From the NCBI GenBank assembly GCA_003024785.1, contig PUQB01000014.1:480873-544872 (forward strand): 64,000 nt of DNA, read 5' to 3'. Positions 1-11,838 of the stretch are shown here, piece after piece. Position 1 is the first letter of the stretch. Each line of letters starts with the position of its first letter. The notes under the pieces are model-generated. The model was given only the letters and a program-made list of their open reading frames with translations, made no database searches and was not told the DNA's origin. The stretch is from Selaginella tamariscina. Lineage: Eukaryota; Streptophyta; Lycopodiopsida; Selaginellales; Selaginellaceae. Both the position numbers and the translations under genes were made by a program.

Positions 1-1000
<1,000 letters not shown>

Positions 1001-2606
1001 TTACTACAGTAGTTATTTTCTGCATAAACAGTTTTCAATTTTGATGTATATAATTTTTTAATACTGAACGTGTGTGTGCGCGCGCGCGCGCGCGTGTGAC
1101 TTAAGGAGGTATGTGTGAGTTTATTATTCAAAGGTCCTAAACCGTCAAAATTCTGAATTAAATGTATGCTTTTTTAAGTTTTATATTAATTTTAAAAAAC
1201 TTCTAATCACTTAAGTATACTGTTTTTTCAAATAATTTCATTAAGTATTTTGCAATCTTGTCACCGTATCAGTGAGGTAAATATTTCTTAAGTTTAAGTT
1301 GTTGAGTTAACATAGATATGATTAAAATAGATTACATAGTCACATTCCGCTTATAGAGAAGGAATTAATAGCTTCAACATGCTTATAGAATTGAGTGTGC
1401 ACCTCGAGAAATTGTAAGTTTTCAATAGTAATTAATTCCTATTTTTAACAGTAATATGAACTTCTTTCTATACTCTCTAATGCATTGAATGCAAGTGCCC
1501 TCTGCGAAAGTAATCTGGCCTAATCATCATTCACTGCATATCAAATATCTTTTAAATTTACGTTTTTTACATCAATTCGAATTCATTTAGCATAATTTAT
1601 TTATTGCCCACGCTACAACTGAAATGAATTTCAAAAGAAATTTAATAATATTATGAAAAATTAAGTAAAATCGATATTAATGAATTTATTAGCATTATTA
1701 TCTTATTGTCAATTTTAATTTAAAATATAATTTATAATTTTAATATTTTTTATTTAGTGTTTAAATCAGCAGTGAAATTTAATTTGAAAAAAAAAATCCA
1801 TGTGGAAAATACTTATAATATAATGTAATATATATTGTAATGTATTTAAGATAATTTTAAAATTAATTATGTAAAAGCTCTCTCAAATATAAACGTATAC
1901 TTCACGATTATCATATATTGATATTATTCTTAAGGACGACCGATCTGCATCAACCAATAATAACACATTGTCAATCAATAACACTAATTATACTTAATAA
2001 TCGTTAAAAAGGCACAAATATTATTGAGGATAAACAAGGGAATGAACGACACAAATACAAAAACATCATCATTCTTCGTCCAGTGCAAAATCAAGTAGTC
2101 TCTTCCATAAAAGTTTCAGAGAGATCTCCACCAAGTGGTTGCCATATGTTTATGGAAACTCATTATTATTTATATTAATATACATAATATTATATTATAT
2201 ATATAGGAGAGAATGATTTATGTACTGGTTAAATGAAACTGTGATGGCTTAGCATGAATAAGGAATTGTTGTATAGAGAAAAGTTAAAACATTTATAAAG
2301 TAATGGCCTTGCAAAATTAGTAGTAAAGTTTGTGTATATGCAAGTTACACACACCAGACTGGAATATAATAGTTCATAAGGATTTAAAGATATATTATTT
2401 AGCAGGTTAAATGCTTGAAATGGATTTGATCTCTAAAGACAAGTGAAGTATCGTAAAGTGATAGCTTCTATAAATTAAATATTATTTTATTTTATTTTAG
2501 TCAAGGAGATTTTACGGTTAATTGAGAGATTTAATGGGAAGCGTATATGGATGTACATGACAGCTCTTAGTAACATCATTTAAAGATAAATATTGCCCAT
2601 AGGTCA
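1001..2606. other. AT-rich spacer of cassette A, no gene
   Basis: I see no coding signal. The stretch is very AT-rich and aligns in reverse with the copy B spacer (38100-39000 and 44050-44450); copy C has lost about 1 kb of it. Position 1070-1098 is an alternating TG/CG tract, peculiar to copy A, which could adopt Z-DNA. Confidence 0.6.
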
Positions 2607-2678
2607 TCCGTTGTAGTCTAGTGGTTTAGGATACCTGGCTTTCACCCAGGCGACCCGGGTTCGAACCCCGGCAACGGA
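2607..2678 (+). tRNA. trnE-UUC: tRNA-Glu (UUC), cassette A
   Basis: A 72-nt gene starting TCCGTTGTAGTCTAGTGG and ending CCCCGGCAACGGA. The acceptor stem TCCGTTG/CAACGGA pairs fully. The anticodon arm CCTGG-CTTTCAC-CCAGG presents TTC at 2641-2643. The T arm GGGTTCGAACCCC contains the B box. There is no intron. The same sequence occurs at 37632-37703, 47080-47151 and 60893-60964. A TTTT run about 20 nt downstream could terminate Pol III. Confidence 0.97.
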
Positions 2679-2975
2679 AATTGTCAACTGCTGTATTTTG
2701 ATATAATAAAATAATTGAAAATAAAACATATTAAAATATATCATTTACTTGTACAAAATATCTATTGTGTCCTCACCGATATCCTATATTGTAAATGAAA
2801 CATTTTTACAAAATATCTATTGTGTCCTCACCGATATCCTATATATTGTAAATGAAACATATTTAAAACCATACCTTGACTGATATTCACATTCATATGC
2901 AGATCACTAAATAGTAAATCAATATTTAAATATAGAGCTATATAAACACCAGTTAACATTTTCTTATATTTGTAT
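2679..2975. repeat. Spacer with a 55-bp tandem duplication (2753-2864)
   Basis: A unit beginning acaaaatatctattgtgtcc occurs twice in direct tandem, from 2753 and from 2808, the second copy carrying an extra TA. Copies B and C do not show the duplication. The remainder up to the retrotransposon boundary aligns with 37320-37440 and 60690-60800. Confidence 0.7.
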
Positions 2976-2985
2976 TGTAAGATAA

Positions 2986-3145
2986 TGTGAGAGCTCGGAA
3001 TATAGAAATGTTTATATCCATTAGTCAGAAACCCTAACTTATATACAAGAGCGAGTGGTCCAGATTGAATCCAATCCGACGGCTATCAAAATCCACTATG
3101 CTAATAATAGTATGTGCACATGCAGCCGTACACGTGGATCTTACA
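2986..3145 (-). repeat. G1 copy 1, 3' LTR
   Basis: Plus-strand reading starts TGTGAGAGCTCGG and ends GGATCTTACA. It is nearly identical to 7674-7834. Confidence 0.93.
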
Positions 3146-3160
3146 TCATCCCCTCCTCTC
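3146..3160 (-). other. G1 copy 1 polypurine tract
   Basis: On the minus strand this reads AGAGGAGGGGATGA directly before the 3' LTR, the expected plus-strand primer position. The integrase-tail ORF ends here. Confidence 0.75.
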
Positions 3161-4770
3161 GGAAGGGTGTAAGTTGGTTAGGGTTCTCTTGTAGACGGGC
3201 CCGGATCTGGAGGAACCAGGAGGAGGCACTGGTGGATCTGTAGGTGGCACAACTTGTTCCCGTTGCACAAAATGCTTCAATCGTTGTACATGTACAATCT
3301 CCGGAGGATCGGGTTGAATGTCGTGCCGAACCTCATAAACCTGTGGCCCTACTTGCCGTAGCACTCGATACGGTCCTTTCCACTGAGGAAGGAGACTCTT
3401 AGCTAAACCACGTACCGTAAGCTTGGGAAAACGAACCAACACCAGTTCATCAACCTTGTACTCCGCAGGAGGACGATGATGCGAGTTGTAGCGTTGTTGT
3501 TGTCCTACTTGTACGCGGCCCAAGTGTTCTGCTGACTCCGCACGAACCAATGGAAGAATGCTCGTCAGATACCGATCCCATGACCTAGCATCAGCAGCTC
3601 GTGGTAACCGAGAAGGCAAACCCAACTCCGTTGGCAACACCGGGTCATGACCATACAAAAGCTTATATGGGAAGTACCAATGGAACTTTGAACTCCAGTG
3701 ACATAAGCATATCGGAGAGACGGCAGATAACCATCCCAATCTGAATGTTGAAAGTTCACATACTTCGCGATCATCCCCTTGAAGGTTCTGACGAGCCGTT
3801 CCACTAAACCATCTGTCTGAGGATGATAAGCACTTGTGAAAGTGTGGCGTATCCCTAATCGAGATGTCAAAACATGAAATGCCTCAGCCATAAATGCGGG
3901 ACCATTATCCGAGAGAATTCGCTCCGGACAAGAATGCTGAAACACGACCCGATTCAGGAGAAACTGACCAACAGCAGAAGCAGTCGCACTAGCAAGAGCA
4001 CCAACTTCTACCCAACGAGTTAGGTAATCAGAAGCAATAATAACGTACTCGTTACCAGTTGACCGCGGAAAAGGTCCCATCAAATCAAATGCCACCAATT
4101 CAAACGGACGAGAAACTGCAATTGACTCCAACCGTCCTTCCGAAGCACATGGGGGAGTATTGCGAGCTTGGCACCACACACAACTACGCACATACCGAAT
4201 CACATCTCCTCGCAACTCCGGCCAATAGAAAGATCTGCGCAGCTTCTCCATCACCCGACGATGTCCCATGTGCCCGCCAAGAATAGGAGAGTCATGGTAA
4301 GCATGGAGGAAGCGTGGAATGAAGATTGAAGGCACCACCAACCGCAAAGGATCATCTGGATCAGTCCCCACAAAATAAAGAAGGTCATCCTGAAGGCGAT
4401 ACTGTGAATGTAAATGCCTGAAAGGCAAGTCATCAGCAAGTGATGCAGGATTCTCAAACCCATCACGAAGCCTTCGAATCCACGGCTCAACCTTTTGAGC
4501 TTCCCGAACCTCATCCAAAGACGGCAAATCTAACTCTGCATTCTGCGGACACTGAATGTCAAGCACAGCAACTGCTGATGGTACGGAATCTTCATCCAAA
4601 AAGTCCACTGAAGCTGGAACAACTGGTTCCTCTGGGGCAACAGAAGAGAGAGAAGGTGGAAGAGGAGCCCGAGAAAGAGCATCAGCATCAGCCATGGAAC
4701 TCCTACGATGAACAACTTCAAAGTCGTAAATTTGAAGTTTCAAGGCCCACCGAGCAGTACGCCCAATCAA
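3146..4770 (-). pseudogene. G1 copy 1 integrase and tail (frameshifted)
   Basis: Two overlapping minus-strand frames (4770-3565 and 3739-3146) cover the integrase. The first starts at the end of RNase H (HRRSSMADADALSR). It contains the HHCC zinc domain (H...GHMGHRRVM...CVWCQARN) and the DDE core (FDLMGPFPRS, ILSDNGPAF, YHPQTDGLVERL). The second continues through YKLLYGHDPVLP and an SH3-like tail (GPYRVLRQVGPQVYEVRH) and ends in a proline-rich stretch, HPSERRG. A frameshift near 3680 separates them. The tail does not show the aromatic cage pattern of a chromodomain. Integrase would insert the cDNA; the break makes this copy unlikely to be active. Confidence 0.85.
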
Positions 4771-6105
4771 ATTCTTCGCTTCAACAACGAAGTGACTGCT
4801 GCATGATCGCCTTCCAACAACGTCCGCGAACCATGCAAGTAGGCATGGAGCTTCTCAAAACCCCAAACTGCTGCTAGACACTCCTTTTCAGTCGTGGAGT
4901 AATTCACCTCTGCTGGCTGCAATGTACGGCTGATGTACGCAATGGGATGTCGTTGGCCAGGAACACTCGTACTCTCCTGCATCAATACACCCCCAGGCCG
5001 ATGTCAGAAGCATCTACACGCAAGATGAAAGGACGGTGTAATCCGGGTACGCCAAAACTGGAGGAGTCGTCAACAACTCTTTGAGATCTGCAAATGCCTG
5101 CTTGCAATCCTTAGACCAAACAAAAGAAGTCATTGACGATTTCAACAACGCGCGCAACGGTGCAGTACGATCTGAAAGATGATCCACAAAACGACCCAGA
5201 TATTGTACCTTGCCAAGAAAGCGTTGCACATCATTCACACACTTTGGCGTAGGGAACTTCAAAACTGCAACTAGTTTGTCAGGATCGACTTGCAAACCTT
5301 CACGTGAAATGCGATAACCCAGATAAGTGGTGTCCTTTGATCCAAACACACACTTAGATGGCTTCAACTTCAAACCAACTTCCCGCAGTCGATCCAAAAC
5401 CTTACGTACATCACCGACATGCTCCTCCCACGTTCCATCCGAATGGATCAAAACATCATCGATGAAATCGGCAGTCACCTCCGGCATGTCGCAAAGAACC
5501 TCGTCCATCATACGCTGGAAAGTTGCTGGAGCATTGCTCAAACCGAAAGGCATCACCAGGAACTCGTACAGGCCAAATGGTGTCCGAAAAGCAGTCTTGG
5601 GAATGTCCATGTCAGCCATCGGAACTTGCCAATATCCAGATGCGAGATCTAACTTGGTGAACCAACGGCTCCGCCCCAGTCGATCCAAAAGGTCTGCAGT
5701 ATGAGGAAGTGGGTACACATCTGAGACGGTTACCTCATTTAACGGGCGATAGTCAATGCAGAATCGAACGCTCCCATCAGGCTTCGTCACAAGGTGAGGT
5801 TCGCACGCCCAAGGACTTCGAGACTTCCGGATAACACCCTTCTCCAACATCTCTTTGACATTCGCTCGTAAGATCTTGAGCTCCTTTGGTGATCGACGCC
5901 GAACAGGTACCTTGATTGGCCTAGCTTCTCCAGTTGGAATAGGGTGGCGTGTCGCAATCTTGGCCCCAGATGACAAGTCGAAGTTGAAAAGATCAGCATA
6001 CTCCTTCTTGAGTTGATCAACAACTACAGCACGACGATCATCTGATGGATCCAAAGAAGAAAGGAAGAGCATGAAGGGAAAATGGTTGGAAATAGGGTGA
6101 GACAA
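4767..6105 (-). pseudogene. G1 copy 1 reverse transcriptase and RNase H (one frameshift)
   Basis: The frame 6105-5014 (363 codons) is a clear Ty3-type reverse transcriptase: [62 protein letters not shown] and the active site TADFIDDVLIHS, then LGYRISREGLQVDPDK and FLGKVQYLGRFVDH. A frameshift near 5010 separates the RNase H part (4985-4767), with HPIAYISRTLQP and EKECLAAVWGFEKLHAYL. The catalytic box is FIDD rather than the usual YxDD, and G1 and G2 share this FI-D-VLIH form. The polymerase would copy element RNA into cDNA. Confidence 0.88.
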
Positions 6106-6171
6106 AAGTGATGGAAGCAGATGGACGAAGTGGAATAGAAGTAAGAGGAATGGAAGAAAGACGAGGGAGAG

Positions 6172-6462
6172 TCAAACAAGGGGAGACTTTTCAAAGTCAC
6201 ACTTGGCATGATTGCGAGTTAACCAATCCATACCAAGAATAAGGTGAAAAGCTTGACTCGGCACCACCCGCAAAGATTGAAGCTCGAGCTCACAATCATC
6301 CACACGAACAACAATGTCCACTTCATCCCGCGAACAAGCATGAGTATGTCCGTTGCCGTACAGAATGAAGACTGGTTCTACCGCACGACGCAAATGAAGG
6401 CTGCAACGTGTAGCAACAGATTGAGAAACAGAGGACAAACTTGAACCTGTATCCACCAACAC
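6172..6462 (-). pseudogene. G1 copy 1 aspartic protease
   Basis: A 96-codon frame starting VDTGSSLSSVSQ carries the retroviral-type catalytic triad DTG, a middle part DDCELELQSLRVVPSQAF and the flap/closing motif LILGMDWL. It lies between gag and reverse transcriptase as in other Ty3 elements and would cut the polyprotein. It is not fused in frame to its neighbours, so the polyprotein is interrupted. Confidence 0.82.
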
Positions 6463-6499
6463 TGAAAGGAAAACAGGACGAGGCGTGATTAAAAGCTTG

Positions 6500-7531
6500 A
6501 AAAGTGAAAACCGGATGATTTGGTGCCGAGTGAACCCCTTGATGATACTCCCGAAAGAAAGATGGAGGGGTCACTAATTTATTCGCACGAGGACCCTCCT
6601 TACTCGTGCGATTCGTCGTTTCCCGAAGATCCACCACATCACAACCTTCCACTGCAGCAGCACCAACCGGACGTTGTTGACGCCATGGCCTCCATCCTGG
6701 AAATGGGGGACGCCAATCGGGAAACCGTTGACAGCGCCGATACGTGTGTCCAACCTCATCACATGCCCAACAACGAACTGCACGTCCACGTCCTCGTCCA
6801 CGGGCCCCACCTTGTGCTGGTACACGAGCGGCAACAGCCTCAACCTCCATCGGAGCAGGTCCATCCCCAACATGGAGTGGAACAAGAGCACGTGAAGGCA
6901 AGTGGGAGAGGTGACGACTCATATCGTTGTGCCAGCCTCAAAGCATCGTCAAGAGTCACTGGAGCTAGTGCATGCACAAGCCCCACAAGGTCTTGACGAA
7001 GTGCTGGCCACAACATACCTAACTTGATGCGTTCCGACATGTTAGGTTCTGCACGCAGCAAAAGGCTTCGAAAGCGAACACCAAACTGCATCACCGACTC
7101 AGATGGCTCCTGACGAATACGATGCAACTGCTGAAAAGCATCATCACAGTCGTCCGCATGCCCAAATGCACGTTTGAAGATCTCTGGAAGAATATTCCAA
7201 TCTCCACGAGTTGCAACGTCCAGACCATTGTACCACTGCAACGCCGTCCCTTGAAGACAAGTAGGAAACTCGCGCAAACACTGAGCACCGTCCCACGAAT
7301 GATATGTGGCAACCACAGAAGTGGTCAAACCAATGGTACACATCATCTCCAGGATTTCCGCGAAAGAAATCCGGCCGGACACGGGGGTTTGCAACATGAG
7401 TAGGAGGAGTACCCTGGACTGTGAATGCTGCCATCAACTGAGAATGATTGTTCAGTTGCACACGCATGGCATCCAACAAACTGCATGAGTAACTGCTCCA
7501 CAGACAAGGGATTTGCCTGTTGTGGATTCAT
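6500..7531 (-). pseudogene. G1 copy 1 gag (frameshifted)
   Basis: Gag starts MNPQQANPLSVEQLL at 7531 and spans three frames. It has the capsid-type core DDVYHWFDHF, LREFPTCLQGTALQWYNGL and FGVRFRSLLLRAEPNM, then a basic RGRGRGR stretch and a CCHC zinc knuckle CWACDEVGHTYRRC (minus strand near 6750). The frame changes fall near 7400-7300 and 6900. The same gag occurs at 23089-23396 and 56700-57300. Confidence 0.83.
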
Positions 7532-7673
7532 GGGCGAAGAAGAGACAAAATCCACAAGAAAGGAATAGATCTAGACAATGGAAAAGCTAGACCTAAGAAG
7601 AGAGAAATTGATAAAAAGACACAAATTCGAGCACTCCGTAGGGACAATTAGAGGTGCCCCTCGCCTCCACCAA

Positions 7674-7834
7674 TGTGAGAGCTCGGAATATAGAAATGTC
7701 TATATCCATTAGTTCATAAACCCTAACTTATATACAAGAGCGAGTGGTCCAGATTGAATCCAATCCGACGGCTATCAAAATCCACTACGCTAATAATAGT
7801 ATGTGCACATGCAACCGTACACGTGGATCTTACA
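7674..7834 (-). repeat. G1 copy 1, 5' LTR
   Basis: This is a TG...CA terminal repeat matching 2986-3145. On the minus strand the sequence after the LTR begins TTGGTGGAGGCGAGGGGCAC, the primer-binding position. It does not match the usual initiator-Met PBS TGGTATCAGAGC. Confidence 0.93.
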
Positions 7835-7990
7835 ATACTATATATATGTAAAATATTGTATATATGCATTTGTATATATACACACATGCATAGTGACACA
7901 TGGGTGGTGATCTGACCCCCATGTGTCAGTGCCACATGTCGCATGTGTGCCACGTGGCATAAGGTCGCCTGTATATAAATATGAGGGTTC
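7835..7990 (+). repeat. G2 copy 1, 5' LTR continued
   Basis: This is the remainder of the LTR that starts at 2976, aligned with 18202-18360: tracts of TATATATG, then GACACATGGGTGGTGAT and GCCACATG blocks. The LTR 3' end and leader are deleted, so the LTR runs directly into gag. Confidence 0.8.
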
Positions 7991-9296
7991 GACATCGATT
8001 TTTTGTGGTGATTCAGAAGTTGATGTATACCACTGGTTTGATCATTTCCAAGTTATTGTTCATTATCATGGTTGGAATGAGGCCCGTGCTCTAAAAGAAT
8101 TCCCTACATATTTGGAAAGCCCTGTGCTCAAATGGTATAATGGATTCGCTGTGGAGATTTAAGCCAATAGTAATCGGTTGATAGAATGCCTCAAACATAT
8201 GTTTGGCAAAGTTGAGGACTTAGATGATGCTTTCCAACAAATGCATGCGATACGATAACATCCTGGTGAGTCTGTTATGCGGTTCAGTATTAGGTTTAGG
8301 GATTTAGCTTGGCATGCATATCCTAACATGCCTGAGCCCATTAAGCTTGGTATGTTATGGCCCGAACTCGTTCGATCCATTCAAGCTCTTTGTCCGACCA
8401 CATTAGAGAAGGCTTTTGCACTAGCTTAATGATTTGAGTTGGTGCCTGGTGAGGGCCGTGGTCCCCTCGGGTTACCTACTCCTCCTTTTCAGCATGCTGA
8501 TCCAATGGAGGTTGACGCTGCTGCATATCTGCCTGCACAACAAGCCCTTCGTGGTCAACCTCTTGCACGTGGGCCACCTCGGGGCCAACCCCGTGGACCA
8601 CCTCCATGAAATCCTCTTGCACTTGCTCCAGTTCCTGCTCATGGTGGTCAAAATCCACAGATTCATGACAAGAGGAATCGGAACAATGCAGGTCGACCCA
8701 ATCAAATTCATTGTTGGGCATGTTGGGCACCTGGACATACTTGGTGGGCATGTGATGTGTATCCTGATTAGTGTCCACCACATCTAGGCTGGTGACCATA
8801 TGTTCTAGATGGTGTACCTATGGCAGCCATTATGTATGATGATGAGCTTCCATATGACGAAGGCTCTCTTGCAGGTGGATCTATTGCGGAAAATCAGTAA
8901 TTGTACGGGCAACGGAGGATCCCATGCGATGGAGACTTCACCTCCATGTTTTTTCCGTTATGCATATCAAGGATTGCAAGTTCCACCAAATCATCCAGTT
9001 TTCATTTTCTGCACAGGTGAATGATTCTTCAGTCACAGTGCTTGTGGATACATGATCCAGTATGTCTTCCATAACTACTCTGACGCATCGGTGCTCATTA
9101 CATTTAAGACGTGCAGATAAGGTCTTGCACATTTTATATGGTAATGGGCAGTCTCGTGCAATATCATAGTACACTACTTCGACTATGCTGGTTATGGTGA
9201 CAACCGTAAGTTTCCCTCTGGGTCTCTTAAGGTTGTTCCTTCCCAGGTCTTTGACATTATTCTAGGATGTGATTGGTTAAAGCAATCGAAAGGTAT
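7991..9296 (+). pseudogene. G2 copy 1 gag and protease remnants
   Basis: A recognisable but heavily mutated gag: DVYHWFDHFQVIVHYHGWNE, LKEFPTYLESPVLKWYNGF, then FGKVEDLDDAFQQMHAIR followed by a stop. A zinc knuckle CWACWAPGHTWWAC lies near 8718-8760 and a decayed protease near 9020-9290. It is homologous to the minus-strand G2 copy 2. Stop codons and frame changes make it non-coding. It ends at the G3 insertion, just after a GGTAT. Confidence 0.75.
9292..9296. repeat. Target-site duplication of G3 copy 1 (partner at 15329-15333)
   Basis: GGTAT directly precedes the 5' LTR and directly follows the 3' LTR. The related G2 copy at 42287-42300 carries the uninterrupted sequence with one GGTAT, which proves the target. 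Confidence 0.93.
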
Positions 9297-9747
9297 TGTC
9301 ACGACCCATACAGGATGCAGGATACAAGATATGAATTACAGGATATGCCTGTAGGATATTCTTACAGGATATGCCTGCAGGATATTCCTACAGGATATAC
9401 CTACAGGATATTCCTATAGGATATGCCTATAGGATATACTACAGGATATGCCTAGAGGATAAGGGTCACTATTTTTAGCTCATGACCAGATTAGCTTGGA
9501 GTTGTGAGTATAAAAGTTCCGACCTAATTGTTGTACAATTAGTTACTATCAACACTAGTCTTTCTATGATCAATCTTGTCTTGTCTTGTTATTGTTTTGT
9601 CTTGCTCCTTGCCTCCTGCTTTTGTCTTGTTCCTGGTTCCTAATTCCTGTCCTGCTCCTGTGTCCTGCTCCTTGTCCTACTTCTGAGTCAAGCTTCCTTA
9701 TTTTCAGAATCCTGCTCACTTCCTTGTTCTTGGATTGTGGCTTGACA
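9297..9747 (+). repeat. G3 copy 1, 5' LTR with a 13-bp tandem array
   Basis: 451 bp. Its first 180 bp contain about ten direct units of AGGATATNCCTAC with a period near 13 bp. Later parts are rich in TCCTGCTC/TTGTCCTG pyrimidine motifs. A possible TATA-like GAGTATAAAAG lies at about 9506-9516. Confidence 0.92.
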
Positions 9748-9844
9748 GTTTAATAGTAGCTGCTTTCATAGCTTTCTGATTTCCAACTACTTTTTTTTTC
9801 TTGATTCTTCTCCTTCGTTTTCCTCCTTTTTTCTTTCATAGATC

Positions 9845-10814
9845 ATGGCCGATTTTGAGCAATTTTAACGCGAGCACCAAATATTGCTTCATGAGCTGGC
9901 CACTTTGCGCCAAGTGGTCACAGATCTGCAAGGTTCCACCAACGTGGCGCACGCAGCTGCTGATGTATCCTCCAAAGTTGCTGTGCAAGCTCTCTCTCAA
10001 GCATCCGTGGTTTCCTCTCCATCGAACACTTCTTCGGAGCCGAAGATCAGTATGCCAGAAAAGTTCAATGGCAATCATGCCGATTTCCAAGGGTTCCTAA
10101 ATCAGATTAGGCTTTTGATCTGCATGCAACCACGCCGCTACTCGACTGATGCACAAAAGGTTGGCCTTTTGGCATCCTTATTAGTTGGATCTCCACGGGC
10201 TTGGGTTGCCCCTTTGCTGAAGCGTGACGACCCATTGATAAAAGACTTTGAAGGTTTCGTGGCTGCCTTTGAAGCTTGCTTTGGAGATTCTGATAAGTAC
10301 CGTTCCGCATGCACGAAGTTACGAAAGTTCACACAAGGATTTCGACCAGCTTTCGTCTATGCATCTGAATTTCAGCAACTTTGCACGAACATTCCATGGG
10401 ACGAGACTGCATTGATTGAACACTTTCGTTTTGGGTTGAGGGATGACGTGAAGGACCTTCTCCTTACGTTACCGGATGCCCAAACATTAGCGGAGATCAT
10501 GCAACAGGCCGTTCGCTGCGACAACCGCTTATTCGAGCGTTGTCAGGAAAAATCCCATCAACAGTTCCTGCAAACCAATCCTGCAGCTATGTCCTGTGAC
10601 ACCTTCTGGAGTAGTTCCTATGGAGGTTGAGAAATACAAGTGTGGCTCACTTTTCACTGCTGAGAAACAACATCGTCGTAGTGAAAATCTATGTTTGTAT
10701 TGTGGTGAAGTAAGACACAAGGCGGCAAAATGTCCTATTAAAGCCAAGAAGTTCAAGATGCGTGAAGTTGAAGCTGAAGTTCAGTCGGAAAACTTCAATG
10801 TTCATTTCGTCTAA
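9845..10814 (+). pseudogene. G3 copy 1 gag
   Basis: It begins ATG GCC GAT TTT GAG at 9845 but meets a stop at codon 8, then stays open to 10630. The core reads MPEKFNGNHADFQGFLNQIR, YSTDAQKVGLLASLLVG, FVAAFEACFGDSDKYRSA and HFRFGLRDDVKDLLLTLPD. After a frame change near 10600 it gives PMEVEKYKCGSL and the zinc knuckle CLYCGEVRHKAAKC. This capsid type resembles gag of vertebrate/fungal-type chromoviruses (sushi/PEG10-like) as I recall that family. A second copy is at 23887-24880. Confidence 0.82.
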
Positions 10815-10825
10815 GAGCCACGAAG

Positions 10826-11170
10826 TTGGACGTAGATGCAAGCTCCATTGGTGCTGCTCATACCATTCCATCACTCAAGTTTCCTGTACACATTCATCTC
10901 AATAATCGAGAGCTCAAGGAGTTTGCCCTGTTAAACACTGGTGCAAATGCATGCTTCATGGATAACACTTTTGCAACTCAACATGGCATTTCGGTGGTGA
11001 AGTTGAAGTGTGCAGTTCCTGTAGAGGTGGCTGATGGTCGTCTGATTGCTTCTGACGCAGTTACCCATGCTACCAAACCTCTCTCTTGCAGTCATGGCGC
11101 ATTCAACTGTTCGATTTCCTTCAACTTGATCAAGACTCGGTCGACTCCCATCATTTTGGGCATGCCATGA
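10826..11170 (+). pseudogene. G3 copy 1 protease, catalytic Asp changed
   Basis: A 114-codon frame with the retropepsin fold signature but LLNTGANACFM where LLDTGA is expected, so the catalytic Asp is Asn. It ends PIILGMP. The companion copy near 24975 keeps LLDT but has a deletion in the next codon. Confidence 0.75.
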
Positions 11171-11838
11171 TTTGTTGTTCCAAATCCTCAGATCGACTGA
11201 AGGTCTAGGACACTCACGTTTTCCTCTCCGGCAACTAGGATCAATCCTATACCTTCCTGTGTGTAAGATACATCCTTAGTGTTTGAGGTAGTACAAGTTA
11301 CAGGATTGATCGTGCATGTTCCTGTATCAGTGTTGAAGACTCCTCCTCGACAGGATTCACCTCATGTCCCAGCACATCCTCAGGCTCTCTCCACCCCTGT
11401 AAGTTCGCAGATTCCTGTACAGGGTTCTTCCAATCCTGTATCAGTGTCGAAGGTTCCTCCTTAACAAGATCCACCTCCTATTGGTTCGTCAGCACACTCA
11501 CAGGCTCTCCTCACTCCTGTGCATCCATAGACTTCTGTACAGGATTCTTCCAATCCTATGCACTTGTCAACATCCACACATGTTTCTCCCAATCCTGCCT
11601 CTTTTCATTACTCTTCTTCTGTTCCACCCCTCAAGATCCTTCCTCTTTTTCAATCACAGCTCCCTCCTTCTCCTCTTCGAGTTCTTACCACTACCATGTA
11701 TGAACTTGCCACTGATCCTGCTCCTTTTCATCTTTTTGCCTTCCAAGTAACTCCTACGTCCTCTTCTACCTTTCCTAGATCTGACTCCCCTGTTTTTCAA
11801 TCTCCTTCTCCTGTTCCTTCTTCTCTCCTCCTTCTTCT
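11171..11838 (+). other. Pro/Ser-rich linker between G3 protease and reverse transcriptase
   Basis: No domain. Repeated short phrases such as CAATCCTGTATCAGTGTCGAAG encode a Pro/Ser/Val-rich linker with frame changes; the same region follows in G3 copy 2 (25260-25860). Confidence 0.6.

Larger units (their letters stand above)
2986..7834 (-). mobile_element. G1 Ty3/gypsy element, copy 1, nearly complete
   Basis: A minus-strand element of about 4.85 kb bounded by short LTRs (2986-3145 and 7674-7834, about 160 bp, TG...CA). It carries gag with a zinc knuckle, protease, reverse transcriptase, RNase H and integrase in the Ty3/gypsy order. The purine tract lies at 3146-3160, next to the 3' LTR. 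It sits inside the 5' LTR of the G2 element. The flanks ATAA/ATAC are only weakly compatible with a target duplication. Pol is split by a few frameshifts, but catalytic motifs are kept, so this is the best-preserved G1 copy. I saw no chromodomain. Confidence 0.9.

Noticed and set aside
2981-7839. Target duplication for G1 copy 1
   Set aside because: Flanks GATAA and ATACT share only ATA; not good enough to claim, although insertion in the G2 LTR is clear.
9340-9470. CRISPR-like short repeats (AGGATAT units)
   Set aside because: Direct 13-bp units without unique spacers, inside an LTR of a plant retrotransposon.
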